Source: an uncultured Gemmatimonadaceae bacterium
GTDB lineage: Bacteria; Gemmatimonadota; Gemmatimonadetes; Gemmatimonadales; Gemmatimonadaceae
Reading direction: 5' to 3'
DNA: 5,694 bases
Assembly: GCA_955652635.1 (NCBI GenBank)
Contig: CATPBN010000269.1
Location: 1-5,694, forward strand
Shown: positions 1-5,694 of the stretch, in pieces
Layout of the letters: each line of letters opens with the position of its first letter
Numbering within the stretch: the stretch's first letter is position 1
Notes under the pieces: model-generated
The model's input: the letters and a program-made list of their open reading frames with translations, nothing else
Told to the model about the DNA's origin: nothing
Databases searched by the model: none
Program-made: the position numbers and the translations under genes

Positions 1-34
1 GATGTGTCGCTGAGTCGCACTGCGAGTCGCGCGC

Positions 35-490
35 CTACCTTCTGATGATCAGCTTCTTGACGAGAACCTTGCCATCCACTTCCAGCCGATAGAGGTAGAT
101 GCCCGAGGCAACGTCCTCTCCAGATTGAGAGTTCTTCCCGTCCCAGTACGCGAGGTACTGGTTGCACGTCAACTGCACTCCATCCAGCGGCTCGCCACCG
201 GCAGCGTTCCCACCACCCTGCAGAAGCGGCACAGCAACAAGCTGCGCCAGCAAATTGTAGATCCGCAGGCTTACGCGGTGCAGACGTCCGGAATCCGTAC
301 ATCCCTGCGAATCGCCGATGACGAACGGAATCCTTGTGTCTTGATTGACCGGGTTCGGGTAATTCTGTCCGAGCTGCAACCCGGCGCCTTGTCCTCCGCC
401 GGTCTGGGTGATCCCCTGCGCCGCGGAACGACTTGGCATGAACACGCCTAGCACGAGCACAAAAAATAGCGCCCGCCACAGGTGCTTCAT
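35..490 (-). CDS. Small secreted protein made almost entirely of a T9SS/FlgD-like C-terminal sorting domain
   Basis: The product is 151 residues from the ATG at 488-490 to the TAG at 35-37. This start is preferred over an upstream in-frame one near 541 because it begins a clean signal peptide (basic MKHLWR, hydrophobic core at about 8-19, probable cleavage after SAA at 22-24) and has GGAGA four bases upstream. After a Gly/Gln-rich linker (about 25-38) comes a type IX secretion or FlgD-like Ig-fold sorting domain: QNYPNP at 42-47, VSLRIYNLL at 73-81, AYWDGK at 114-119, SGEDVASGIYLYRLEVDG at 123-140 and a basic end KKLIIRR. In this family the domain is normally the C-terminal export tag of a larger surface or secreted protein. 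Here there is nearly no cargo, so the role is unknown. An insertion between the strands carries Cys64 and Cys109, possibly a disulfide pair. The domain type is well supported; export by T9SS is inferred. Confidence 0.85.
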   Translation of the reverse strand: MKHLWRALFFVLVLGVFMPSRSAAQGITQTGGGQGAGLQLGQNYPNPVNQDTRIPFVIGDSQGCTDSGRLHRVSLRIYNLLAQLVAVPLLQGGGNAAGGEPLDGVQLTCNQYLAYWDGKNSQSGEDVASGIYLYRLEVDGKVLVKKLIIRR

Positions 491-570
491 GTTGTCTCCA
501 AATACTGACGAAAGAGGATCTCTAGACGCTAACTCCCACAAAGGTGGACATATGTTCTCTCAGCGCGAAC
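491..570. other. 80-base spacer between selB and the sorting-domain gene
   Basis: The spacer holds the Shine-Dalgarno sequence listed separately. The only fold seen is a weak four-base stem (CCAC at 536-539 with GTGG at 544-547) without a T-run, which is not a convincing terminator. No clear -35/-10 pair was recognised. The small gene could therefore be read through from selB or have its own unrecognised promoter. Confidence 0.4.
495..499 (-). promoter_or_regulatory. Shine-Dalgarno sequence of the small sorting-domain gene
   Basis: On the minus strand GGAGA is followed by CAAC and then the ATG at 488-490. It is the clearest ribosome-binding site in the window. It decides the start in favour of the signal-peptide ATG and against the in-frame ATG at about 541, which would add 17 non-signal-like residues. 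Confidence 0.65.
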
Positions 571-2463
571 TTACGGGTGAGCTTGAAAACTGTCAAGCAA
601 AACACCTGATGTCTGCCTCAGTGTTCTACCCTCTTCCCGCCGTTCCGTTACGCCAATTCGATCGCAAAACTCCAGAAACGGAATCAGGTACTTTCTGGAG
701 AATCCGAGCACATCTCTAAGCTGGGCAGGCACATACACACGTCCCGGCACCAACTCGACCCTCAATTTCGCCAGCAACACATCAACTGCACCCCGGTCGT
801 AGTAGCGGTCCGTCTCCACCTGGACGACGCGCCCCTGCCGCTCCAGGTAATGAAGCAACGAAGGAACCGAGCTGCCGTAACGTGCGACCAGCTCGCCCAC
901 ACCCGGCGGCTCCCGGTCACCTGCGCAAATATCATGCGCCAGACGGTTGCTGATTTCGATGTCGCTCGGGCTCGGCGAAGGTAGCCAGCCTTTCCGGCGC
1001 ACGACCGGACCGTAAGCCTCGATCGATCCTGCCCGTTCCATCTCGAGGATGGCGATGTCGGCCAATTCCTCGTCGACGCGCAGTCCTTCTCTCAGCGTCC
1101 GATTGGGAACGCCGGAGCTGAGAGGAGACTTGATCTCATACTCCGCGACTATGCGCTGTACGGTTGCCATTACTTCTTCGACAGCTTGTGCGGAGAAAAG
1201 GTTGCGCGGGCCGACGTACGGACCCGTCACCTCGATCAGCTTAGCCACTTCAGTCGGAGAGCAACCGATTCGAACGGGAACGTCTCGAATGGAGATGCCG
1301 CGCATTGATTCGGTGTCGAGGAGAAAGCGCAACCTCGCTGCGGGCTCGACGGACAGCGCCTCCAGCAGATCAGCCTTCAGAATTGGCATCGGCCGTCGGC
1401 GGGCACATGGATCGAGGACAACTCCCCCGCCGATCGTTCTTAAGGGAGCTGGCAGCCGGATCACAAAGCGGTCACCCCCGCGAAGCGCTATGGGCGCGTC
1501 GGTTGTGATCCGAGCAAAGGTGGGTGATTCGACGTCGGCGCCGGCATCCGCCAAAACCACTCGGGCTCCGACCTCGCTCGCCGCGGCGTGTACGCGTAAC
1601 TCCGTGCGTGGCGACAGGCGATCCGTGAGATCAGAGGCTACACCGACCAACGCCTCGAACATGGACGTGGCTTGCCACGATTCGTCGGTAACCAGGACGC
1701 TTCCTCGAGGCACATCGTCCACATCGAGGCCTGCAAGCGCGATGGCAGCCCGAGCTCCCGCGCGGGCGCGGTCGGCGGACACGCCGTGCTCCTCGATCCT
1801 CCTGGCCCGAGCCGTTTTACCGCTGGGCAGAACCCGGACGCTGGTGTCGGTGCGCAGCTCGCCGCTCCACACGGTTCCGGTGACGACGGTTCCCGTCCCT
1901 TTGATCGAGAACGCGCGGTCGATCGGAAGTCGGAAAAGATCGTCGGCACCGCGGGTCCGGGCGTTCCGGAGCGCCTCGGACAGAGCCGCGCGCAGCGCTC
2001 CGATTCCGGCTCCGGTTCGGCTCGAGCACGGGATCACGCTCGGGGTCGGGCCGGTCGATGCGTCGAAGAGCGATTGTACGTCGGTGCGAACCAACGAGAG
2101 CCACTCCGCATCGACCAGGTCGGATTTGGTGAGCGCGACGACGATGCACGGAATCTTCAACAGCTTGAGGATCAACAGGTGTTCGCGCGTCTGCGGCATG
2201 ACGCCTTCGTCGGCCGCGACCACGAGCAGGCCGAGGTCTATTCCTGTCGCCCCGACGAGCATGCTGCGCACGAAGTCTTCGTGGCCCGGGACGTCGACGA
2301 CACCCACAGTTCCCACGCCGTCGAGTGACAGTGGAGCAAACCCGAGGTCGATTGTTATGCCGCGGCGCTTTTCCTCGGGAAGTCGGTCGGTGTCAACGCC
2401 CGTCAGCGCGCGGACGAGCGCTGTCTTGCCATGGTCAATGTGCCCGGCGGTTCCGATGATCAC
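571..2463 (-). CDS. selB: Selenocysteine-specific translation elongation factor SelB
   Basis: SelB is the specialised EF-Tu relative that brings Sec-tRNA(Sec) to the ribosome at UGA codons marked by a SECIS hairpin. The 630-residue length is usual for bacterial SelB (about 610-640). The GTP-binding motifs are all present: GHIDHGKT at 7-14, the RGITID switch at 34-39, DVPGHE at 57-62, TKSD at 112-115 and SSRTG at 147-151. Domain II shows PIDRAFSIKGTGTVVTG at 180-196, a SelB hallmark. About 370-630 is the winged-helix region, ending in a typical SECIS-binding helix (SRKYLIPFLEF from 589, then DRIGVT). I start at GTG 2461-2463 because this gives MIIGTAGHIDHG, aligning with known SelB N-termini, and because it overlaps the recO stop as GTGA. 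A TTG at 2488-2490 would add nine unlikely residues. No Shine-Dalgarno is visible, so coupling to recO is likely. The stop is TAA at 571-573. Confidence 0.95.
   Translation of the reverse strand: MIIGTAGHIDHGKTALVRALTGVDTDRLPEEKRRGITIDLGFAPLSLDGVGTVGVVDVPGHEDFVRSMLVGATGIDLGLLVVAADEGVMPQTREHLLILKLLKIPCIVVALTKSDLVDAEWLSLVRTDVQSLFDASTGPTPSVIPCSSRTGAGIGALRAALSEALRNARTRGADDLFRLPIDRAFSIKGTGTVVTGTVWSGELRTDTSVRVLPSGKTARARRIEEHGVSADRARAGARAAIALAGLDVDDVPRGSVLVTDESWQATSMFEALVGVASDLTDRLSPRTELRVHAAASEVGARVVLADAGADVESPTFARITTDAPIALRGGDRFVIRLPAPLRTIGGGVVLDPCARRRPMPILKADLLEALSVEPAARLRFLLDTESMRGISIRDVPVRIGCSPTEVAKLIEVTGPYVGPRNLFSAQAVEEVMATVQRIVAEYEIKSPLSSGVPNRTLREGLRVDEELADIAILEMERAGSIEAYGPVVRRKGWLPSPSPSDIEISNRLAHDICAGDREPPGVGELVARYGSSVPSLLHYLERQGRVVQVETDRYYDRGAVDVLLAKLRVELVPGRVYVPAQLRDVLGFSRKYLIPFLEFCDRIGVTERREEGRTLRQTSGVLLDSFQAHP
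2460..2463 (-). other. GTGA stop/start overlap joining recO and selB
   Basis: The minus-strand bases GTGA contain the selB GTG start (2461-2463) and the recO TGA stop (2460-2462). With no Shine-Dalgarno visible ahead of the GTG, ribosomes finishing recO probably re-initiate on selB. The overlap is seen directly; the coupling is inferred. Confidence 0.7.
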
Positions 2464-3221
2464 GCGGCGGACCAGCGTTCGTGTTCCCAAACCGCGAAGG
2501 CCCGCAACGGCCTGTCGTCGCTCAGGTGAGCTCCGAGGAATTCGCGCAGCAATCGCTGGTGCGAGCGGGCTTCCGCATCACTGAGGTTGGTTGACTCCCC
2601 GCCCTCCAGCCAGCGTCTGATTGCCGCGCGAGCCGTTGCGGGAATCTTCCGTCCCCCGGGCGCGAGCTTGCTGCACGAAGGGCAGATGATTCCACCCGAT
2701 CCGTGGGAGAATGTTGCTTCGTCCGCGTCGCGCAGCGGAGTGTGGCAGAGAGCGCAGCTCGAAAGCTCGGGCGTAAAGCCGAGCACGGACACGATTCGCC
2801 AACACGCAGCGAGACCGTCCTCGATCGTGTGCTCCGGGGCCGACCGCGCTATCCGGTCGAGAACGTCCACGACTGTGTCGTACAAGACGGGGCCTGAGTC
2901 CTCTCCCGCAAAGCGAAGGGCGAGCTCGGCGACCGTCGATGCTGCGGTGAATCGACCAATATCGTGCGCGAGCTCGCTTCTGGAACGGTGTACCTCGAAC
3001 GAAGCGAGGTTGTGGAGCTCGCGATTCGGCTTGACATAGACCTGCGCCGTTCCCTCGGCGAAGAGATCGAGAGCCGACCCGTAACGTCCGCGCGACTTTC
3101 TGGCTCCCCTCGCCAGCACCGACTGCACGCCCCCCTCCCGCGTCAGCAGACGAATGATCCGTGAGCTCTCGAGATAGTCGAAGGCGTGAAGAACGATCGC
3201 TTCCGTCACCGTGAGGGACAT
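2460..3221 (-). CDS. recO: DNA repair protein RecO
   Basis: RecO works with RecR, and RecF where present, to load RecA onto SSB-coated single-stranded DNA and to anneal strands in recombinational gap repair. The 253-residue product has the expected layout: an N-terminal OB-fold (about 1-80, with EAIVLHAFDYLESSRI at 7-22 and the basic ARGARKSRGR at 37-46), a helical middle, and a four-cysteine zinc-binding site, C156-x2-C159 and C180-x2-C183, preceded by the typical LGFTPELSSC. An in-frame TAG at 3231-3233, just upstream of the ATG at 3219-3221, leaves no earlier start. No strong Shine-Dalgarno is visible. The gene begins 56 bases after the receptor stop and overlaps selB by four bases at its end. 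The family is clear; the presence of all four zinc cysteines argues for a functional protein. Confidence 0.93.
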   Translation of the reverse strand: MSLTVTEAIVLHAFDYLESSRIIRLLTREGGVQSVLARGARKSRGRYGSALDLFAEGTAQVYVKPNRELHNLASFEVHRSRSELAHDIGRFTAASTVAELALRFAGEDSGPVLYDTVVDVLDRIARSAPEHTIEDGLAACWRIVSVLGFTPELSSCALCHTPLRDADEATFSHGSGGIICPSCSKLAPGGRKIPATARAAIRRWLEGGESTNLSDAEARSHQRLLREFLGAHLSDDRPLRAFAVWEHERWSAA

Positions 3222-3277
3222 AAAGAGAATCTAATGCTCGATCAGTGCCCTCAGCTGCGGAGTCTCACCGGCGGCAT
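3222..3277. other. 56-base spacer between the TonB-dependent receptor and recO
   Basis: No strong hairpin with a T-run, no clear promoter and no recognisable Shine-Dalgarno ahead of recO were seen. Read-through from the receptor gene into recO is possible. A GGCACTG stretch on the minus strand only loosely resembles the cobalamin riboswitch core and has none of the surrounding structure. Confidence 0.4.
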
Positions 3278-5275
3278 TTAGAAGAGCGTGGAAGCGCGCG
3301 CACCGATCAAGACAGTTCGTCCAGGCGCCCCAAAATGAAGCACGTCCTCGTATCGTTTGTTCAGCGCGTTCTCTAGCCGCGCATTCAGCGTAAGTCCGGC
3401 ACGACTGCGCATGGCGATCGGGAGTTCCGAGGAGATGTCGAGCTTCGCGTAAGCGGGCAGCGTTACACGGGTCGACGGAAATTGAGCGAAGTCAGTGTCC
3501 GCTCTTTTGCCGATGAAATTCAAGGCGACGCCGACACCTGCGCCAGCTGGGCGAGAATAAGTCGCCACTACGCTCCCAGAATGGCTCGGCCGCCGAATCA
3601 AGGCGTCGCCGACATTGTCGCCGCCCTGGTAACCCGGTGGGACTTCGGTGACCCGCGGATTGACGATCGTATAACTCGCGCTGCCGCGCCAATTGCGCGA
3701 CGGCAAGAGCGCGAGCTCCGCTTCGTACCCGTTGGAGCTGGCGCCAGTGAGGTTGGCGTAGCTTCCCTTGTAGCTGGGCGCACCGCCGTTCACGTACTGA
3801 ATGAGATCCGAGAAGCGCTGGGTGAAGTACATCGCGCTCAACTGAATGGGGTCCGCCCACGAGCTGGTCATCACTCCCATTTCTGCCGACCGAGTCCTTT
3901 CGGGCCGCAGATCAGGACTGCCTACTGTGTATAGCGTCGGCCGAAGCTGGTTGAATGCGGGAGCATTGAACGCGGTGCTCAACGAAGCGCGAAGCCGCAC
4001 TGCGGAAAGAATTCCTGCATTAGCGCCGACCCTGTAGGTGGCGAACCGATGGTAGTCCGAGTTGTCGTCGAGTCTCCCGCTCATGGTGTATGAAAAGCGC
4101 TCGTCTGGATTGCCAAGCAATTCCGAGTAATACGCGAGGTTGTTGCGCGAGGCGTCGAAAGAATCGGTCTGAGTCGTGGCGCCGCCGACCGGTCCGGAGC
4201 CGTTGGAGCTTCGCTCGTGCTCTTTCTCGTAATTCGCTCCGACGGTAACAGTGGCGTTCGCCGGCAGGAAGAAGCTCAGCCTGCCTTCTGCGTTTCGCCG
4301 ATACCCGCGCGACCTGAACGCCGAGTGCTCAGGTGCGGAGCCGCCAAATGGGGTAGCAATGTCTTCGGTGAGGTCGGATACCTCATTTGTACCCGCGAGT
4401 AACCGAGCCTGCGCATAATCGGCCAGGTCTCTTCCTGCATCGAGTCCCACCGTGAGCCGGTGTTGGGTGCGGTAGGAATTGCTGTCGACCGGTTGTCCCG
4501 AAAAGTCGGTCGGATAGTGAAACTCGGCGGCCGTGTAGCGCGCCGAGATCCTGACATCGCCTTCGCTGCCGTGAGCGAGCGTCAACGCACTGCTCAGGGT
4601 ACCGTTCCGATACTGATTGTTGAACGGAATGATGCCGTCGGTCGAGTGACGCGCTGCCCCGACGGTGAACTGTCCAAGCGAGTTACCTTCCGCGGCATCC
4701 GCGTCGATGTCGAGAGAGTGATACGTTCCGGCTCGAGCGCCGAACGATGCGCTCGGGTCGCCCGACCCTCTGCGCGTCAAGATCTGCACGATGCCCGAGA
4801 CTGCGTCGGCGCCGTAAAGAACGCTGGCAGGTCCGCGGACTATCTCGATCCGGTCGATGTTATCGGTCGTGAGATGACTGAAGTCGAAGAACCCGCCGGA
4901 GGAGTTCACCGGAACTCCATCGATGAGGACCTTGGTGTAACGGCTCTCGCCACCGCGAAGGAATAGTGAGGTAACCGCGCCATAGGACCCGCTCTCGACC
5001 AGCATCGCTCCCGGAACTTCACGCAACGCATCCGATACTCTCGTCACGCCCCGTGCACGGAGATCTTGGCCGAGGAGGACAGTGACCGCCTGAGTGAGGG
5101 TGCTGGCCGGCCGCGGAATCTTCGAGGCCGACACCACGACTGTTCGAAGCTGCGTGGTGTCCTTTTCCTGGGCGCCCGCGGAATTCCGCGCCGCTACGGA
5201 CAGGAGGACAAAAATGACGGAGAGAGATCTGTAGTTCATAGCTGGCCTGAGAGAAGAGAGTTTGAGGGTATTCAT
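3278..5275 (-). CDS. btuB: BtuB-like TonB-dependent outer-membrane receptor
   Basis: This is an outer-membrane beta-barrel that imports a scarce ligand, probably cobalamin or a related metal chelate, using TonB energy. From the ATG at 5273-5275 it is 665 residues. The signal peptide has its hydrophobic core VIFVLLSVAA at 20-29 and a probable cut after AGA at 33-35. A TonB-box-like TVVVSAS is at 45-51. The plug (about 45-170) has LRGGESRYTKVLIDGVPVN at 106-124 and RIEIVRGPASVLYGADAVSG at 142-161. The rest is a barrel ending in Phe665. There is no N-terminal carboxypeptidase-like domain as in SusC-type receptors, and length and plug match BtuB. The chosen ATG overlaps the ATPase stop (ATGA). 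An internal ATG at 5237-5239, with a weak AGG six bases upstream, would give 653 residues and a more standard short signal peptide. The receptor class is certain; the ligand is inferred, and a siderophore or heme is possible. Confidence 0.85.
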   Translation of the reverse strand: MNTLKLSSLRPAMNYRSLSVIFVLLSVAARNSAGAQEKDTTQLRTVVVSASKIPRPASTLTQAVTVLLGQDLRARGVTRVSDALREVPGAMLVESGSYGAVTSLFLRGGESRYTKVLIDGVPVNSSGGFFDFSHLTTDNIDRIEIVRGPASVLYGADAVSGIVQILTRRGSGDPSASFGARAGTYHSLDIDADAAEGNSLGQFTVGAARHSTDGIIPFNNQYRNGTLSSALTLAHGSEGDVRISARYTAAEFHYPTDFSGQPVDSNSYRTQHRLTVGLDAGRDLADYAQARLLAGTNEVSDLTEDIATPFGGSAPEHSAFRSRGYRRNAEGRLSFFLPANATVTVGANYEKEHERSSNGSGPVGGATTQTDSFDASRNNLAYYSELLGNPDERFSYTMSGRLDDNSDYHRFATYRVGANAGILSAVRLRASLSTAFNAPAFNQLRPTLYTVGSPDLRPERTRSAEMGVMTSSWADPIQLSAMYFTQRFSDLIQYVNGGAPSYKGSYANLTGASSNGYEAELALLPSRNWRGSASYTIVNPRVTEVPPGYQGGDNVGDALIRRPSHSGSVVATYSRPAGAGVGVALNFIGKRADTDFAQFPSTRVTLPAYAKLDISSELPIAMRSRAGLTLNARLENALNKRYEDVLHFGAPGRTVLIGARASTLF
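5272..5275 (-). other. ATGA stop/start overlap joining the ABC ATPase and the receptor
   Basis: The minus-strand ATGA holds the first receptor ATG (5273-5275) and the ATPase TGA (5272-5274). This supports one operon and the longer receptor start. It would be fortuitous if the ATG at 5237-5239 is the true start. Confidence 0.55.
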
Positions 5276-5694
5276 AGAGTGAGCGGGCGACGCAACGGCA
5301 CGAGCGTCGGGGCTCCCACAGCGGGATCGTGTGTTATCACTACCGGCCATCCGTAGATCGATTCGAGCCGGTCAGCTTTCATGACGTCCCTCGGCGTTCC
5401 GCTCATGGCAATCTTTCCTTCGTTGAGAAGCACGATGGTGTCGGCGAAGCGCGCGACGAGGTTCAGCTGGTGACTCACGAGAAGCACCGCCAGTCCGGAC
5501 CGTGCAAGCGACGAAAGCAGCTCGAAGATCGCCATCTCGTGCGCGATATCGAGGAATGTCGTGGGTTCGTCGAGAACGATGGTTGAAGCTCTTTGTGCGA
5601 GGGCGCGGGCAATGCGCACCCGCTGCCATTCTCCACCGGAGAGCGCATCTGTGTCGCGAGCCGCGAGGGCTGACACTCCGGCTTGCTCCAACGC
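5272..5694 (-). CDS. ABC transporter ATP-binding protein, C-terminal part (BtuD/FecE type)
   Basis: The gene is cut by the right edge of the window: the frame runs open to base 5694, giving the last 140 residues. Numbering from the edge, it shows the ABC signature LSGGEWQRVRIARAL at 18-32, Walker B IVLDEP at 39-44, D-loop FLD at 47-49 and the switch histidine H75 in LVSHQ. The Walker A part lies outside. The LDEPTTFLD form and the short tail after the RecA-like core match ATPases of the iron-chelate/cobalamin importer family (FecE, BtuD), which power a BtuC-type permease at the inner membrane. The adjacent BtuB-like receptor, overlapping by four bases, supports a shared uptake role. A TTG at 5689-5691 is merely an internal leucine codon, not a start. 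The exact substrate is inferred from context. Confidence 0.88.
   Translation of the reverse strand, partial: ALEQAGVSALAARDTDALSGGEWQRVRIARALAQRASTIVLDEPTTFLDIAHEMAIFELLSSLARSGLAVLLVSHQLNLVARFADTIVLLNEGKIAMSGTPRDVMKADRLESIYGWPVVITHDPAVGAPTLVPLRRPLTL

Noticed and set aside
6..30. Three copies of GTCGC, two of them within GAGTCGC, downstream of the sorting-domain gene
   Set aside because: The units are very short and simple in a GC-rich background; too little sequence at the window edge to call a repeat array or terminator.
535..547. Small inverted repeat (CCAC/GTGG) as a possible selB terminator
   Set aside because: It has only a four-base stem and no T-run on the minus strand; it is expected by chance.
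548..555. Eight-base palindrome ACATATGT as a possible operator
   Set aside because: It is too short to be significant and no second copy was found nearby.
125..719. Overlapping plus-strand open frames around the left spacer
   Set aside because: They run antisense to the sorting-domain gene and the selB end, have no motifs, and show no signal-peptide or family likeness.
1672..2328. A 218-residue plus-strand open frame inside selB
   Set aside because: It is low-complexity Arg/Asp/Ala-rich, has no domain likeness and is fully covered by selB; a shadow frame.
1049..2584. A 511-residue open frame on the plus strand, antisense to selB and the end of recO
   Set aside because: It is rich in Ser, Arg, Thr and Pro, shows no recognisable motif, and lies opposite an unmistakable selB. 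Long antisense frames are expected in GC-rich coding DNA.
3241..3253. GGCACTG on the minus strand, resembling part of a cobalamin riboswitch core
   Set aside because: It lies downstream of the receptor rather than upstream of the operon, does not match the core exactly, and the 56-base spacer is far too short for the riboswitch fold.
4460..4966. A 168-residue plus-strand open frame opposite the receptor
   Set aside because: It has no family likeness and is opposite well-conserved plug and barrel sequence; a shadow frame.
5272..5274. The ATPase and recO TGA stops considered as possible selenocysteine codons because SelB is present
   Set aside because: Both TGA codons sit at the expected C-terminal ends of their families, and the downstream frames carry no plausible continuation: the ATPase frame stops within about 12 codons, and the recO frame runs into selB out of frame.

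Overview
The window carries five genes, all read from the minus strand. In order of transcription (right to left) they are: the 3' end of an ABC-transporter ATPase gene, a TonB-dependent outer-membrane receptor of the BtuB type, recO (recombinational repair), selB (the selenocysteine-specific elongation factor), and a small secreted protein that is essentially a type IX secretion (FlgD-like) C-terminal sorting domain. I found no RNA gene, insertion sequence, CRISPR array or convincing terminator. No stretch longer than about 80 bases lacks a gene.

The host is a diderm, because it has a TonB-dependent receptor with a signal peptide. The sorting-domain protein, with its QNYPNP motif and an ending of the type 'ASGIYLYRLEVDGK...KK', points to the Fibrobacteres-Chlorobi-Bacteroidetes supergroup. 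The GC-rich, Arg/Ala-rich coding sequence and the style of the RecO N-terminus suggest Gemmatimonadota, probably an uncultured soil or sediment lineage. This placement is inference from memory of protein style, not from a database search.

Right block (3278-5694): the ATPase stop and the first receptor ATG share an ATGA, so the two are probably translationally coupled parts of one uptake system for cobalamin or a similar metal chelate. The receptor moves the substrate across the outer membrane and the ABC importer moves it across the inner membrane. The permease and binding-protein genes would lie beyond the right edge.

Middle block (571-3221): recO follows the receptor after 56 bases. Its TGA stop overlaps the GTG start of selB (GTGA), so recO and selB form a tight pair even though one serves DNA repair and the other selenoprotein synthesis. 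SelB has complete GTPase motifs and an intact C-terminal winged-helix region, which implies that the organism reads UGA as selenocysteine at some sites. selA, selC and selD are not in the window.

Left block (35-490): 80 bases after selB comes the small sorting-domain protein, with a clear signal peptide and a good Shine-Dalgarno sequence. It has almost no cargo ahead of the sorting domain and carries an inserted loop with two cysteines. The gene families here are familiar. The points most worth a second look are the selenocysteine factor in this lineage, its coupling to recO, and the cargo-less sorting-domain protein.
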